Positions 50,852-59,594 of a DNA stretch of 64,000 nt are shown here, in pieces. The translations under genes were made by a program, and so were the position numbers. Every line of letters begins with the position of its first letter. Position 1 is the first letter of the stretch. The stretch spans positions 186,001 to 250,000 of the forward strand of contig NZ_JBHUGH010000003.1 of the NCBI RefSeq assembly GCF_042681825.1, given 5' to 3'. The DNA comes from Halodurantibacterium flavum. Lineage in GTDB: Bacteria > Pseudomonadota > Alphaproteobacteria > Rhodobacterales > Rhodobacteraceae. Below the pieces are notes generated by a model. It saw nothing but the letters and a program-made list of their open reading frames with translations. It searched no databases and was not told where the DNA came from.

Positions 50852-51840
50852 TGCGGCCCGGCGCGGGCAACCTCATCACCGACGTTCCCGGCCTGATGGT
50901 CGGCAATGCACAGGATCTGGCGCTCAAAAGCGGCAGCACGGTCCTTGTGGCGCAGCGCCCTTTCGTCGCCGGCGTCAGCGTCATGGGTGGCGCGCCCGGA
51001 ACCCGGGAAACGGATCTCCTGGCCCCCGACCGTCTGGTGCAGGAGGTCGACGCGCTTGTGCTCTCTGGCGGTTCGGCCTTCGGGCTCGATGCGGCGTCGG
51101 GGGCGGCCGACCGGCTGCGCGAGATGGGCCGGGGGTATCGGATCGGCGGGCATCATGTGCCGATCGTGCCGGGCGCGATCCTTTTTGACCTGACGAATGG
51201 CGGCGACAAGGGCTGGGTGCAGAACCCCTACAAGGCGCTTGGGCGGGCCGCGCTGGACGCGGCGGGGCCGGATTTCGCGCTTGGCACGGCGGGGGCCGGC
51301 ACCGGGGCCACGACGCAGGGGCTGCGAGGGGGGCTTGGGTCAGCCTCGGCCGTTCTGGAAAACGGGATGACGGTCGGTGCGCTGGTCGCGGTGAATGCCG
51401 TGGGATCTCCGATCGTGCCGGGCAGCCGCGCCTTCTGGGCCGCCCCGTGGGAGCTTGGGCAGGAATTCGGCGCCATCCCGCTGCCGCGCCGCTTTCCGGC
51501 CGGGGCGGAACCGGCCCCCACCAAGGGGCTGCGCGCCGCCACGACCATCGCCATCGTCGCGACCGATGCGGTGCTGACACAGGCGCAGGCGACGCGCATG
51601 GCCATCGCGGCGCAGGACGGAATCGCGCGCGCCGTGGTGCCGAGCCATACGCCGCTGGACGGCGATCTGGTCTTTGCCGCCGCGACCGGAGAGAGGCCGC
51701 TGGCCGATCCTGTGGCCGATGCCTATCGGCTGGGTCATGCGGCGGCGGCCTGCCTTGCGCGCGCCATCGCCCGGGCGGTCTTTTGCGCGACGTCCCTGCC
51801 CGGGGACCTCTTGCCCTGCTGGCGCGACCTAGCCGAGTAG
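50851..51840 (+). CDS. P1-family (S58, DmpA-type) peptidase
   Basis: Ntn-fold hydrolase of 329 residues related to L-aminopeptidase/D-esterase DmpA and beta-peptidyl aminopeptidase BapA. VLSGGSAFGLDAASGAADRL and GTAGAGTGATTQGLRGGLGS are family motifs, and LRAATTIAIVATDAVLTQ near residues 228-243 corresponds to the self-cleavage region, here with Thr rather than Ser as likely nucleophile. It would hydrolyse an amide or beta-peptide after import. The C-terminus is unusual (Cys/Pro-rich, LPGDLLPCWRD) and overlaps the convergent hydrolase gene by 12 bases. Confidence 0.88.
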   Translation: MRPGAGNLITDVPGLMVGNAQDLALKSGSTVLVAQRPFVAGVSVMGGAPGTRETDLLAPDRLVQEVDALVLSGGSAFGLDAASGAADRLREMGRGYRIGGHHVPIVPGAILFDLTNGGDKGWVQNPYKALGRAALDAAGPDFALGTAGAGTGATTQGLRGGLGSASAVLENGMTVGALVAVNAVGSPIVPGSRAFWAAPWELGQEFGAIPLPRRFPAGAEPAPTKGLRAATTIAIVATDAVLTQAQATRMAIAAQDGIARAVVPSHTPLDGDLVFAAATGERPLADPVADAYRLGHAAAACLARAIARAVFCATSLPGDLLPCWRDLAE

Positions 51841-52653
51841 GATCTGCACCATCCGGCTGTCGGGCTCGGCCAAGGGATCGATCACATCGAAATGGTGCCG
51901 GGCCGGGGCAAGATGCAGCGGCGCCACCCAGGCCTCGGACAAAAGCCGCGCCTGATCCAGAAAGGCGGGCCTTTCGTCCGCGCCGACCCATATCTGCACC
52001 CGGGCCTCGGGCGCGGGGCAAAGCGCGGGGCTCTGCGCCGCAGCCTCGGCCGCGTCGAGGCGCAGATCCGCGTTCATCGAGGTCCGCAAAAGCGGCCGCA
52101 GATCGGCGAGCGGGGAGATCGGCATGATCCGCCGCAACCGCCCCCCGACACCGGGCATCGCCGCCGCCATATCCGCGCATCCCAGTCGCGCCACCAGATG
52201 CCCGCCTGCGGAATGCCCGGCCAGCACCACCGGCCCCGGAACCTCGGCCGCGACCCGCGCGGTCGCCTGCGCCGCCTCGGCCACGATCCCGGTTATCCGG
52301 GCAGCGGGGGCAAGCGTGTAGCCCGGCACAGCCACCGCCCAGCCCTGCGCCAGCGCGCCCGCTGCCAGATGCGACCAGTCGCGCGGCCCGAATGCCAGCC
52401 AGTAGCCGCCGTGGAAAAAGACCATCACCCCCTGCGGCGCACCCTGCGGCAGAAACAGGTCGATGACCTGCCGGGCGCCGTCGCCATAGCGCAGTTCCAC
52501 CGGCGGATGTTCGGCCCGGAACGCCGCCGCCCGCGCGGCCCAGCGGGCGGGATAGCCGGGTCCGTCCGGGATATGGGCCGCGTTTGAATAGGCGTCGTCC
52601 AGATCCGTCAGGTCATGCCGGACGGCGGGGCTGTCGGGCGCGGGTCGTTCCAT
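51829..52653 (-). CDS. Alpha/beta hydrolase, arylformamidase (AFMID)-like
   Basis: Protein of 274 residues with the oxyanion motif HGGYW at 81-85 and nucleophile GHSAGG (Ser148). HGGYW is typical of AFMID-type kynurenine formamidases and related esterases, and DLDDAYSNAAHIPDGPGYPARW resembles the AFMID N-terminus. The His/Asp partners are in ARHHFDVID. Start 52653 is preferred because GAGGGA is six bases upstream; Met at 52659 or 52674 is possible. Divergent from gabD. Confidence 0.85.
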   Translation of the reverse strand: MERPAPDSPAVRHDLTDLDDAYSNAAHIPDGPGYPARWAARAAAFRAEHPPVELRYGDGARQVIDLFLPQGAPQGVMVFFHGGYWLAFGPRDWSHLAAGALAQGWAVAVPGYTLAPAARITGIVAEAAQATARVAAEVPGPVVLAGHSAGGHLVARLGCADMAAAMPGVGGRLRRIMPISPLADLRPLLRTSMNADLRLDAAEAAAQSPALCPAPEARVQIWVGADERPAFLDQARLLSEAWVAPLHLAPARHHFDVIDPLAEPDSRMVQILLG

Positions 52654-52736
52654 CTCCATTCCCTCACTGGACATTGCGACGGCATGGGTATCCAATCGCG
52701 GCAAACGAAATATGGCAACCACGAACGGAGGCCCCG

Positions 52737-54215
52737 ATGCTCGACACCGTCACCGATCTGCGCGCAATGCTCAAGGACCCGTCCCTGCTTGTCACCGACG
52801 CCTATGTCGCGGGCGCGTGGGTGCAGGCCGACGATGGCGCTACGTTCGAGGTGCGCAACCCCGCCCGGGGCGACGTGATCTGCACCGTCCCCGATCTGGG
52901 CCGGGCCGAGGCCGCCCGCGCCATCGCCGCCGCCGAGGAGGCACAGCGCGTCTGGTCCGCGCGCACCGCCAAGGATCGCGCGAATACCCTGCGCGCCTGG
53001 TACAACCTGATGATGGAAAACCAGGACGATCTGGCCCGCATCCTGACCGCCGAAATGGGCAAGCCACTGGCCGAGGCGAAGGGCGAGATCGCCTATGGCG
53101 CCAGCTTCATCGAATGGTTCGCCGAAGAGGCCAAGCGCGTCTATGGCGAAACCATCCCCGGCCACATGCCCGACAAGCGCATCACCGTGATCCGCCAGCC
53201 GATCGGGGTCGCGGCCTCGATCACGCCGTGGAACTTTCCCAACGCGATGATCACGCGCAAATGCGGCCCGGCCCTGGCCGCCGGCTGCGGCTTTGTCGCG
53301 CGCCCGGCGTCGGAAACGCCGCTTTCGGCGCTTGCCATCGCGGTGCTCGCGGAACGGGCGGGCCTGCCGAAGGGCATCTTCTCGGTCATCACATCGAACC
53401 GCGCCTCGGACATCGGCAAGGAATTCTGCGAGAACCCGATCGTCCGCAAGCTGAGCTTTACCGGATCGACCGAGGTCGGCCGCATCCTTTTGCGGCAGGC
53501 CGCCGATCAGGTGATGAAATGTTCGATGGAACTCGGCGGCAACGCCCCCTTCATCGTCTTTGACGACGCCGATCTGGATGAGGCGGTCAAGGGCGCGATG
53601 GCGTCGAAATTCCGCAACAACGGCCAGACCTGCGTCTGCGCCAACCGGATCTATGTGCAGACCGGCGTCTATGACGCCTTTGCCGAAAAGCTGGCGGCGG
53701 CGGTGGACAAGCTGCGCGTCGGCGACGGCCTGTCGGACGGGGTGGATGCGGGGCCGCTGATCAACGAGGATGCCGTCGGGAAGGTCGAGGAGCATATCCG
53801 GGACGTGCTCGACCATGGCGGGCAGGTGGTGACGGGCGGCAAGCGCCATGAACTTGGCGGCACGTTCTTTCAGCCGACCGTCGTGACCGGCGTCACCCAG
53901 TCGATGCGGGTCGCGCATGAGGAAACGTTCGGCCCGCTCGCGCCGCTCTTTCCGTTCGAGACCGAGGCCGAGGCGATCCGGCTGGCGAACGACACGATCT
54001 TCGGCCTTGCCGCCTATTTCTATGCCCGCGACATCGGGCGGGTGACCCGGGTGCAGGAGGGGCTTGAGTACGGGATCGTCGGCGTGAACACCGGCATCAT
54101 CTCGACCGAGGTCGCACCCTTTGGCGGGGTCAAGCAGTCGGGGCTGGGCCGCGAAGGCAGCCGTCACGGGATCGAGGATTACCTAGAGATGAAGTATATC
54201 TGCACCTCGATCTGA
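52737..54215 (+). CDS. gabD: Succinate-semialdehyde dehydrogenase (NAD(P)+)
   Basis: ALDH-family enzyme of 492 residues oxidising succinate semialdehyde to succinate. Catalytic Cys299 (NGQTCVCANR), Glu265 (MELGGNAPFIVFDDADLDE) and the GabD-type C-terminus (INTGIISTEVAPFGG-like VNTGIISTEVAPFGGVKQSG) support the assignment. Arg189 replaces the usual Lys in VARPASETP. GGAGG is seven bases before ATG 52737. Possibly shares a role with the neighbouring catabolic cassette. Confidence 0.93.
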   Translation: MLDTVTDLRAMLKDPSLLVTDAYVAGAWVQADDGATFEVRNPARGDVICTVPDLGRAEAARAIAAAEEAQRVWSARTAKDRANTLRAWYNLMMENQDDLARILTAEMGKPLAEAKGEIAYGASFIEWFAEEAKRVYGETIPGHMPDKRITVIRQPIGVAASITPWNFPNAMITRKCGPALAAGCGFVARPASETPLSALAIAVLAERAGLPKGIFSVITSNRASDIGKEFCENPIVRKLSFTGSTEVGRILLRQAADQVMKCSMELGGNAPFIVFDDADLDEAVKGAMASKFRNNGQTCVCANRIYVQTGVYDAFAEKLAAAVDKLRVGDGLSDGVDAGPLINEDAVGKVEEHIRDVLDHGGQVVTGGKRHELGGTFFQPTVVTGVTQSMRVAHEETFGPLAPLFPFETEAEAIRLANDTIFGLAAYFYARDIGRVTRVQEGLEYGIVGVNTGIISTEVAPFGGVKQSGLGREGSRHGIEDYLEMKYICTSI

Positions 54216-54250
54216 GAGGCGTCTGACCTGAGGCGTTGACCACAGCAAAA

Positions 54251-54274
54251 AAGGGCGTGCCGCGGCACGCCCTT
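54251..54274 (-). terminator. Terminator of the small heat-shock gene (possibly bidirectional)
   Basis: AAGGGCGTGCCG (54251-54262) is a perfect palindrome with CGGCACGCCCTT (54263-54274). On the minus strand it is followed by a T-run (TTTTTTGCTG), marking the end of the hsp20 transcript; on the plus strand it could help end gabD. Confidence 0.85.
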
Positions 54275-54305
54275 CGTCATTTCCCCTGAACGGGATGTGG
54301 CGGGA

Positions 54306-54764
54306 TCAGTTCACCTGCCGGGCCTCGATCTGCGGGGCCGAGGCGATCTCGATCCGGCGGGGCTTCAGCGCCTCGGGCATTTCGCGCACGAGGTCGATAT
54401 GCAGCATCCCGTCGGCATGGGTCGCGCCGGTCACGCGCACATGGTCGGCAAGGTGGAACCGGCGCTCGAACGCGCGGGTCGCGATGCCGCGATGCAGGTA
54501 GACGCGGCCTTCATCCTCATCAGCCTTGCGGGCCGCGATGTGAAGCGCGTTTTCCTTGACCTCGACCGTCAGTTCATCTGCGGTAAAGCCTGCGACGGCG
54601 AGCGAGATGCGATAGGCGTTCTCGTCCGTCTTTTCGATGTTGTAGGGCGGATAGGTGGGTTGCGTGACCTCGGTCGACAGAACCCGGTCCATAAGGTCGG
54701 CAACACGGTCGAACCCGACGGTTGCACGGTAAAGCGGCGACAGATCAAAGCTGCGCATGGTCAT
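54306..54764 (-). CDS. ibpA: Small heat-shock protein, Hsp20/alpha-crystallin (IbpA-like)
   Basis: Cytoplasmic holdase of 152 residues that binds unfolding proteins. The alpha-crystallin core runs from YNIEKTDENAYRISLAVAGF through LTVEVKENALHIAARKADED, with the A-x-G-type loop (ADGMLHIDL). AGGAGGATGACC lies before ATG 54764. About 85 bases upstream a CTTGACA (complement of 54871-54877) and CCCACCT (complement of 54849-54855), 15 bases apart, resemble a sigma-32 promoter. A UCGCU lies just before the ribosome-binding site. Confidence 0.93.
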   Translation of the reverse strand: MTMRSFDLSPLYRATVGFDRVADLMDRVLSTEVTQPTYPPYNIEKTDENAYRISLAVAGFTADELTVEVKENALHIAARKADEDEGRVYLHRGIATRAFERRFHLADHVRVTGATHADGMLHIDLVREMPEALKPRRIEIASAPQIEARQVN

Positions 54765-54848
54765 CCTCCTGAAGAAGCGATGTATGTTATGCCCTCCCGC
54801 ATGGGACGGGCCGAACCCCGGACCCTGTTGGCGCCCGGGATGATCCTC

Positions 54849-54877
54849 AGGTGGGAAGCGTGGGCAGGCCTGTCAAG
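54849..54877 (-). promoter_or_regulatory. Candidate sigma-32-like promoter of ibpA
   Basis: On the minus strand CTTGACA is followed after 15 bases by CCCACCT, close to the CTTGAAA/CCCCATNT heat-shock consensus, and lies 85 bases before the ibpA start. Strength is unknown. Confidence 0.4.
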
Positions 54878-54898
54878 GGTTCAACCCGGGGGTTCATT

Positions 54899-56173
54899 TC
54901 AGGGGTTCAGTGCGCGCGGTTTGGGTCCGCCCGCGGCCCAGTCCAGCAATTCGACCGTATGCACGACCGGCGTGGCGGTGCCCTGCCCGATCTGCATCAT
55001 GCAGCCGATATTGCCCGCGGCGATGATGTCGGGATGCCGGGCCTCCAGCGTCTGCACCTTGCGGTCGCGCAACTGGGCCGAAATCGCGGGCTGCAGCAGG
55101 TTGTAGGTGCCGGCCGAGCCGCAGCAGAGATGGCTGTCCGCGGGCTCTGCCACGTCAAACCCCGCGCGGGTCAGCAGGTCCTTGGGCGTTCCGCGCACCC
55201 GCTGGCCATGCTGGAGGGAACAGGCCGCATGATAGGCCACCCGCAGCCCCTTGGGCGCTCCTTCCGGCAGGCCGAGTTCCGCCACGATCTCGGTCACGTC
55301 GCGCGCCATCGCGGCAACCTCGGCGGCCTCGGCGGCAAGCGGGTCATTGCGGAACATATGGCCGTAATCCTTGACCGTGGTGCCGCAGCCGGATGTGTTG
55401 ATGACAACCCTGTCCACACCTGCATCGCTCCAGGCCCGGATATTCGCGGCGGCGAAACCATGCGCCTCATCCCGGCGCCCCATGTGATGGGTCAGCGCGC
55501 CGCAGCACCCCTGCCCCTTTGCCACCACCACCTCGCATCCCAGCCGCCGCAGCAGGCGGATCGTCGCATCGTTGATATCGGTGTTGAGCGCGCGTTGCGC
55601 ACAGCCGGTCAAGAGCGCGACGCGCATCCGCGCGGTGCCCTTGGCGGCAAAGACCTGCGGATCGTCGTTGCGGCTGACCGGCGGCACCCGGCGCGGCGCC
55701 ATCGCGATCATCGCCCGCAGTCTCGCATCGGGGATCAGCCGGGCAAGAGGCCGCGCGACCCGCGCGCCCGCGAGCGCAAGGCGAAAGCGCATCGGATAGG
55801 GCAGCACCCGCGCCAGCAGCCAGCGGAGCGCCCGGTCGTGCCACGGCCGGCGATAGGTCGCCTCGATATGTTCGCGCGCGTGATCGACAAGGTGCATGTA
55901 ATGCACGCCGGAGGGACAGGTCGTCATGCAGGACAGGCAGGACAGGCAACGGTCGATATGCTTGACGGTCTTTTCATCGGCCGGACGCCCGGATTCCAGC
56001 ATGTCCTTGATCAGATAGATGCGGCCGCGGGGGCTGTCCAGCTCATCCCCCAGCACCTGATAGGTGGGACAGGTCGCGGTGCAAAATCCGCAATGGACAC
56101 AGGCGCGCAGGATCTCGTTCGAGCGGGCGATGGCCGGGTCGCGCAACTGTTCGGGCGTAAAGGTCGTCTGCAT
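54899..56173 (-). CDS. glcF: Glycolate oxidase iron-sulfur subunit GlcF
   Basis: Protein of 424 residues with two [4Fe-4S] ferredoxin motifs (C25-x2-C28-x2-C31-x3-C35 in CVHCGFCTATCP, and C76-x2-C79-x2-C82-x3-C86 in CLSCLSCMTTCPSG), then two CCG domains (VALLTGCAQRAL, GCEVVVAKGQGCCGAL; HAACSLQHGQ, LCCGSAGTYN). It passes electrons from GlcD/GlcE to the quinone pool at the membrane. It starts one base after the glcE stop. Confidence 0.96.
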   Translation of the reverse strand: MQTTFTPEQLRDPAIARSNEILRACVHCGFCTATCPTYQVLGDELDSPRGRIYLIKDMLESGRPADEKTVKHIDRCLSCLSCMTTCPSGVHYMHLVDHAREHIEATYRRPWHDRALRWLLARVLPYPMRFRLALAGARVARPLARLIPDARLRAMIAMAPRRVPPVSRNDDPQVFAAKGTARMRVALLTGCAQRALNTDINDATIRLLRRLGCEVVVAKGQGCCGALTHHMGRRDEAHGFAAANIRAWSDAGVDRVVINTSGCGTTVKDYGHMFRNDPLAAEAAEVAAMARDVTEIVAELGLPEGAPKGLRVAYHAACSLQHGQRVRGTPKDLLTRAGFDVAEPADSHLCCGSAGTYNLLQPAISAQLRDRKVQTLEARHPDIIAAGNIGCMMQIGQGTATPVVHTVELLDWAAGGPKPRALNP

Positions 56174-56174
56174 G

Positions 56175-57254
56175 TCAGGCCCCCATCAGCCCGGGATTGA
56201 GAATGCCGCGCGGGTCGAACTGCCGCCGCAGCCCAGCTGCAAGCGCCGCGACCGGCGCGGATTCCGGATGAAAGGCGCCCAGGGCGGCGCGCGTCTCTTC
56301 ATCGGCACGGATCAGGGTGGCGTGACCCTGAAAACCGCCCAGAAGCCCCCGCAGGTCGGTGCCCGCCGGAACGAGCGCCCAGATCAGCGCCCCGCCCCAG
56401 TCGAGAACGACTTCACCCGGGATGCGCGCGGCAAGGGCCGGCGCATCGGTCGCCTTGGAGGAGATGCGCCAGACATCGCCCGCTCGGCCCGCGAAATCGG
56501 TCACGTCGCGCAGGCCAGGCCAGGGGTCCGCCCCCTGCCAGAGCGACAGCGGCAGTTCCGCCGCCAGCCGTTCCACGCGATAGGCGACCGAGGCCGCGAA
56601 CCCCTCCAGCCGCAGAAAGACCCGGCCCGCCCGCCAGCCCGCGCCCGTGACCTCATAGGGTGTACGCAGGGCGGCGGCCATGAGCGGCACCGCCTCGGCC
56701 AGCGGAAGATCGGCGGCCAGCGTCGCCTGTGCCTCGGGGGCGGGCAGGACCTTGAACGAAAGCTCGGTCAGAACCCCAAGTGTGCCGTGGCTGCCGGCCA
56801 TCAGCTTGACCAGATCATAGCCGGTCACGTTCTTCATCACCCGGCCGCCATTCCGGATCACATCGCCACGCCCGTCGACAAAGCGGACGCCGATCAGGCT
56901 GTCGCGGCAGGCACCCGCCTGCAACCGGCGCGGGCCCGAGACATTGGCGGCGACGATCCCGCCGATCGTCGGCTCACCCTGGGTGCCAAGAAGCGCGCGG
57001 TGATCCATCGGTTCGAAGGGCAGGCGCTGCCCCTCGGCGGCAAGGGCAGCCTCGACCTCGGCCACGGGCGTACCGGCACGCACCACAAGCGTGAGCGCGC
57101 CGGGTTCGTAAAGCGTGATGCCGCGCAACCCGACCGTCAGCGGCGCGCCCTGAACGGGATTGCCGATGGGCCGCGTGCCGCCGCCCCGGATGCGCAGGGG
57201 CACGATGGCACGGCGGATCGCGGCCGCCAGATCCTCTTCGGTGCGGACGATCAT
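56175..57254 (-). CDS. glcE: Glycolate oxidase FAD-binding subunit GlcE
   Basis: FAD-binding oxidase subunit of 359 residues, smaller than GlcD as usual. GGGTRPIGNPVQGAP and PFEPMDHRALLGTQGEPTIG precede VNVSGPRRLQAGACRDSLIG-like IVAANVSGPRRLQAGACRDS and GGRVMKNVTGYDLVKLMAGS. Met at 57254 overlaps the glcD stop by four bases. It forms the catalytic complex with GlcD and GlcF oxidising glycolate to glyoxylate. Confidence 0.94.
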   Translation of the reverse strand: MIVRTEEDLAAAIRRAIVPLRIRGGGTRPIGNPVQGAPLTVGLRGITLYEPGALTLVVRAGTPVAEVEAALAAEGQRLPFEPMDHRALLGTQGEPTIGGIVAANVSGPRRLQAGACRDSLIGVRFVDGRGDVIRNGGRVMKNVTGYDLVKLMAGSHGTLGVLTELSFKVLPAPEAQATLAADLPLAEAVPLMAAALRTPYEVTGAGWRAGRVFLRLEGFAASVAYRVERLAAELPLSLWQGADPWPGLRDVTDFAGRAGDVWRISSKATDAPALAARIPGEVVLDWGGALIWALVPAGTDLRGLLGGFQGHATLIRADEETRAALGAFHPESAPVAALAAGLRRQFDPRGILNPGLMGA

Positions 57255-58675
57255 GCGGCGCGGCGCCCCTCGGTCACGGCAAGGGGGAAAACCTTGGCGG
57301 GATTCAACAGCCATCGAGGGTCAAAGACATCCTTGACACGCAACTGCGCCTCAAGGTCCTCGGGGCCGAACTGCACGGTCATCAGGTCGCGTTTCTCGAC
57401 ACCCACGCCGTGTTCGCCGGTCAGGCAGCCGCCGACCTCGACGCAAAGGCGCAGGATCGCGGCGCCGAACGCCTCGCACCGTTCCAGATCGCCGGGCTTG
57501 TTGGCGTCGAACAGGATCAGCGGGTGCATGTTGCCATCCCCGGCGTGAAAGACATTGGCGACCCCAAGGCCGTATTCCCGCGAAAGCTCGCCGATGCGGC
57601 GCAGCACATGGGGCAGGCTGGAAACCGGGATCGTCCCGTCAAGACACATGTAATCGCCCATCTGCCCCATTGCGCCAAAGGCCGATTTGCGGCCCAGCCA
57701 GATGCGGGCGCTTTCGTCGGCGCTGCGGCTCTGCCGGATTTCTATCGGGTCATGGCGCTGCGCGATTTCCGTGACGCGGGCAAGCTGGTCGTCGATCTCG
57801 GCAGGGCTGCCCTCAACCTCGACGATCAGCAGCGCCTCGCAATCGGGATAACCGGCCCTGGCGAAATCCTCGCAGGCGCGGATGCAGGGGCGATCCATGA
57901 ACTCGATCGCGACCGGCAGGATCCCCGCGCGGATGATGTCGCCGACGCATTCGCCCGCGACCTCGTTCGCACCAAAGGCAATGAGAACCGGACGCGCGCC
58001 CTCAGGTTTTGGCAGGATGCGCAAGACCGCCTCGGTCACGATGCCAAGCTGCCCCTCGGACCCGCAGATCACCCCCAGAAGGTCGAGCCCCGGCGCATCC
58101 ATATAGGGCCCGCCCAGTTCGACCACCGTGCCATCCATCAGCACAACGGTCGCCCCCAGCAGGTTGTTGGTCGTCACCCCGTATTTCAGGCAATGGGCGC
58201 CCCCTGAATTCATCGCGATGTTCCCGGCGATCGCGCAGGCAAGCTGCGACGACGGGTCGGGCGCGTAAAAGAACCCGTCCGCCTCGACCGCTCCTGTCAC
58301 CGCAAGATTCGTGCGCCCCGTCTGCACCCGCACGAAACGGTTGTCGTAATCGGTTTCCAGCACCGCCGTCATGCGCGCCACCCCAAGGATCACGCTGTCC
58401 GCGGTGGGCAGCGACCCGCCCGCAAGCGAGGTGCCCGCCCCACGCGGCACGACCGGCACGCCCTCTTCGTGGCAAATCCCGAGCAGCGCCGACACCTCGG
58501 CCGTGCTGCGCGGCAGGACAACCGCCAGCGGCGGGCAGCGATAGGCGGTCAAGGCGTCGCATTCATAGGCGCGCGTCTCGGTGGGGTCGGAAATGACCTC
58601 GCAGACCTGGCGCAGGCGCTCGGTGATCCGGTCCTTGCGGGCCAGGATGCGCGTATCGGGCTGGGGCATCTCCAT
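57251..58675 (-). CDS. glcD: Glycolate oxidase subunit GlcD
   Basis: FAD-linked oxidase of 474 residues and first gene of glcDEF. The FAD-binding region reads VPVVPRGAGTSLAGGSLPT, with AGNIAMNSGGAHCLKYGVTTN, and the C-terminal FAD-oxidase region has VFHAGDGNMHPLILFD and LTGEHGVGVEKRDLM. ATG 58675 has AAGG seven bases upstream; the longer frame to 58765 includes the promoter area. An inverted repeat at 58697-58715 lies just before it. Confidence 0.96.
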   Translation of the reverse strand: MEMPQPDTRILARKDRITERLRQVCEVISDPTETRAYECDALTAYRCPPLAVVLPRSTAEVSALLGICHEEGVPVVPRGAGTSLAGGSLPTADSVILGVARMTAVLETDYDNRFVRVQTGRTNLAVTGAVEADGFFYAPDPSSQLACAIAGNIAMNSGGAHCLKYGVTTNNLLGATVVLMDGTVVELGGPYMDAPGLDLLGVICGSEGQLGIVTEAVLRILPKPEGARPVLIAFGANEVAGECVGDIIRAGILPVAIEFMDRPCIRACEDFARAGYPDCEALLIVEVEGSPAEIDDQLARVTEIAQRHDPIEIRQSRSADESARIWLGRKSAFGAMGQMGDYMCLDGTIPVSSLPHVLRRIGELSREYGLGVANVFHAGDGNMHPLILFDANKPGDLERCEAFGAAILRLCVEVGGCLTGEHGVGVEKRDLMTVQFGPEDLEAQLRVKDVFDPRWLLNPAKVFPLAVTEGRRAA

Positions 58676-58696
58676 CAGGTGGCCTTTCGCTGGATA

Positions 58697-58715
58697 TGGT
58701 AAGATTTTATTACCA
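58697..58715. promoter_or_regulatory. Candidate operator TGGTAA-N7-TTACCA before glcD
   Basis: TGGTAA (58697-58702) and TTACCA (58710-58715) form a perfect inverted repeat across an AT-rich spacer, 22 bases upstream of the glcD start. It recalls the TGGT...ACCA operators of FadR/GlcC-type GntR regulators. No GntR gene is in the window. Confidence 0.5.
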
Positions 58716-58746
58716 ATTCTGGCGCATAACAAGCAGCTATCGTCAA

Positions 58747-58761
58747 AGGAAAAACTTTCCT
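58747..58761. promoter_or_regulatory. Inverted repeat AGGAAA-AAC-TTTCCT before the DUF599 gene
   Basis: AGGAAA (58747-58752) and TTTCCT (58756-58761) frame a three-base spacer in the short glcD/DUF599 divergent gap. It may be a second operator or a small hairpin in the DUF599 leader. Confidence 0.4.
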
Positions 58762-58790
58762 GCATCCCGCCGCTGCGCTAGCCTTTCGCC

Positions 58791-59495
58791 ATGATCCTGC
58801 CCGAGTATCTGCGCCTCTTTTCATATCTCGACCTGCTTGCCCTCGGCCTTCTGGTGGGCTCGAGCCTTGCCATCGGCTGGCGGATCGAGCGGGAGGATAC
58901 CCCGAACCGTTCCGTCGCCGTGCTCATGTCGGCCTACCGCCGCGAATGGATGCGCCATTTCGTGACGCGCCAGCCACGGATATTCGATGCCAATATCATC
59001 GACAGCCTGCGGCAGGGCACAAGCTTTTTCGCATCGGCCTGCATGATCGCGATCGGGGGCGGCCTTGCGCTTGTGGGCAACAGCGAACGGCTGATGGGCC
59101 TCGCGCGGGACCTGACGCTGGAAACGGCGCATGCGGTGGTGCTGGAAATCAAGGTGATGGTCGTGATCCTGTTCATCGCCGGGGCCTTCCTGAACTTCGT
59201 CTGGGCGCACCGGCTGTTCGGCTATTGCGCCATCGTCATGGCGGCGGTCCCGAACGAACCGGACGACCCGGTGACCTATGCCCGCGCGGCACAGGCGGCC
59301 GAGATCAACATATCCGCCGCACGGAACTTCAATCGCGGGCTGCGCGGGGTCTATTTCGCATTGGGTGCGTTGCCATGGCTGGTGGGCGCGGTACCGCTGA
59401 TCGTCTCGACGGCGCTGACGGTCTGGGTCCTGTGGCGGCGGGAATTCGCCTCCCGCTCGCGCGAGGTCATGCTTTCGCGCCTTCCGGGCGCCTGA
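58791..59495 (+). CDS. DUF599 membrane protein
   Basis: Protein of 234 residues with four helices (DLLALGLLVGSSLAIGW, SFFASACMIAIGGGLALVG, EIKVMVVILFIAGAFLNFVW and ALPWLVGAVPLIVSTALTV). The FNRGLRGVYFALGALPWLV segment identifies DUF599, whose function is unknown. ATG 58791 lies just after CTTTCGCC; no strong ribosome-binding site. It is divergent from glcD. Confidence 0.87.
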   Translation: MILPEYLRLFSYLDLLALGLLVGSSLAIGWRIEREDTPNRSVAVLMSAYRREWMRHFVTRQPRIFDANIIDSLRQGTSFFASACMIAIGGGLALVGNSERLMGLARDLTLETAHAVVLEIKVMVVILFIAGAFLNFVWAHRLFGYCAIVMAAVPNEPDDPVTYARAAQAAEINISAARNFNRGLRGVYFALGALPWLVGAVPLIVSTALTVWVLWRREFASRSREVMLSRLPGA

Positions 59496-59594
59496 GAAGC
59501 CGCAGGAACTCCACAGGGCAGGGTTGTCGCGCGCACAGTTTTCGGGCAGCGTCTGCGCGGGCGGGCAGCGGCCCGCGTAACTCAGAGGCGAGTG

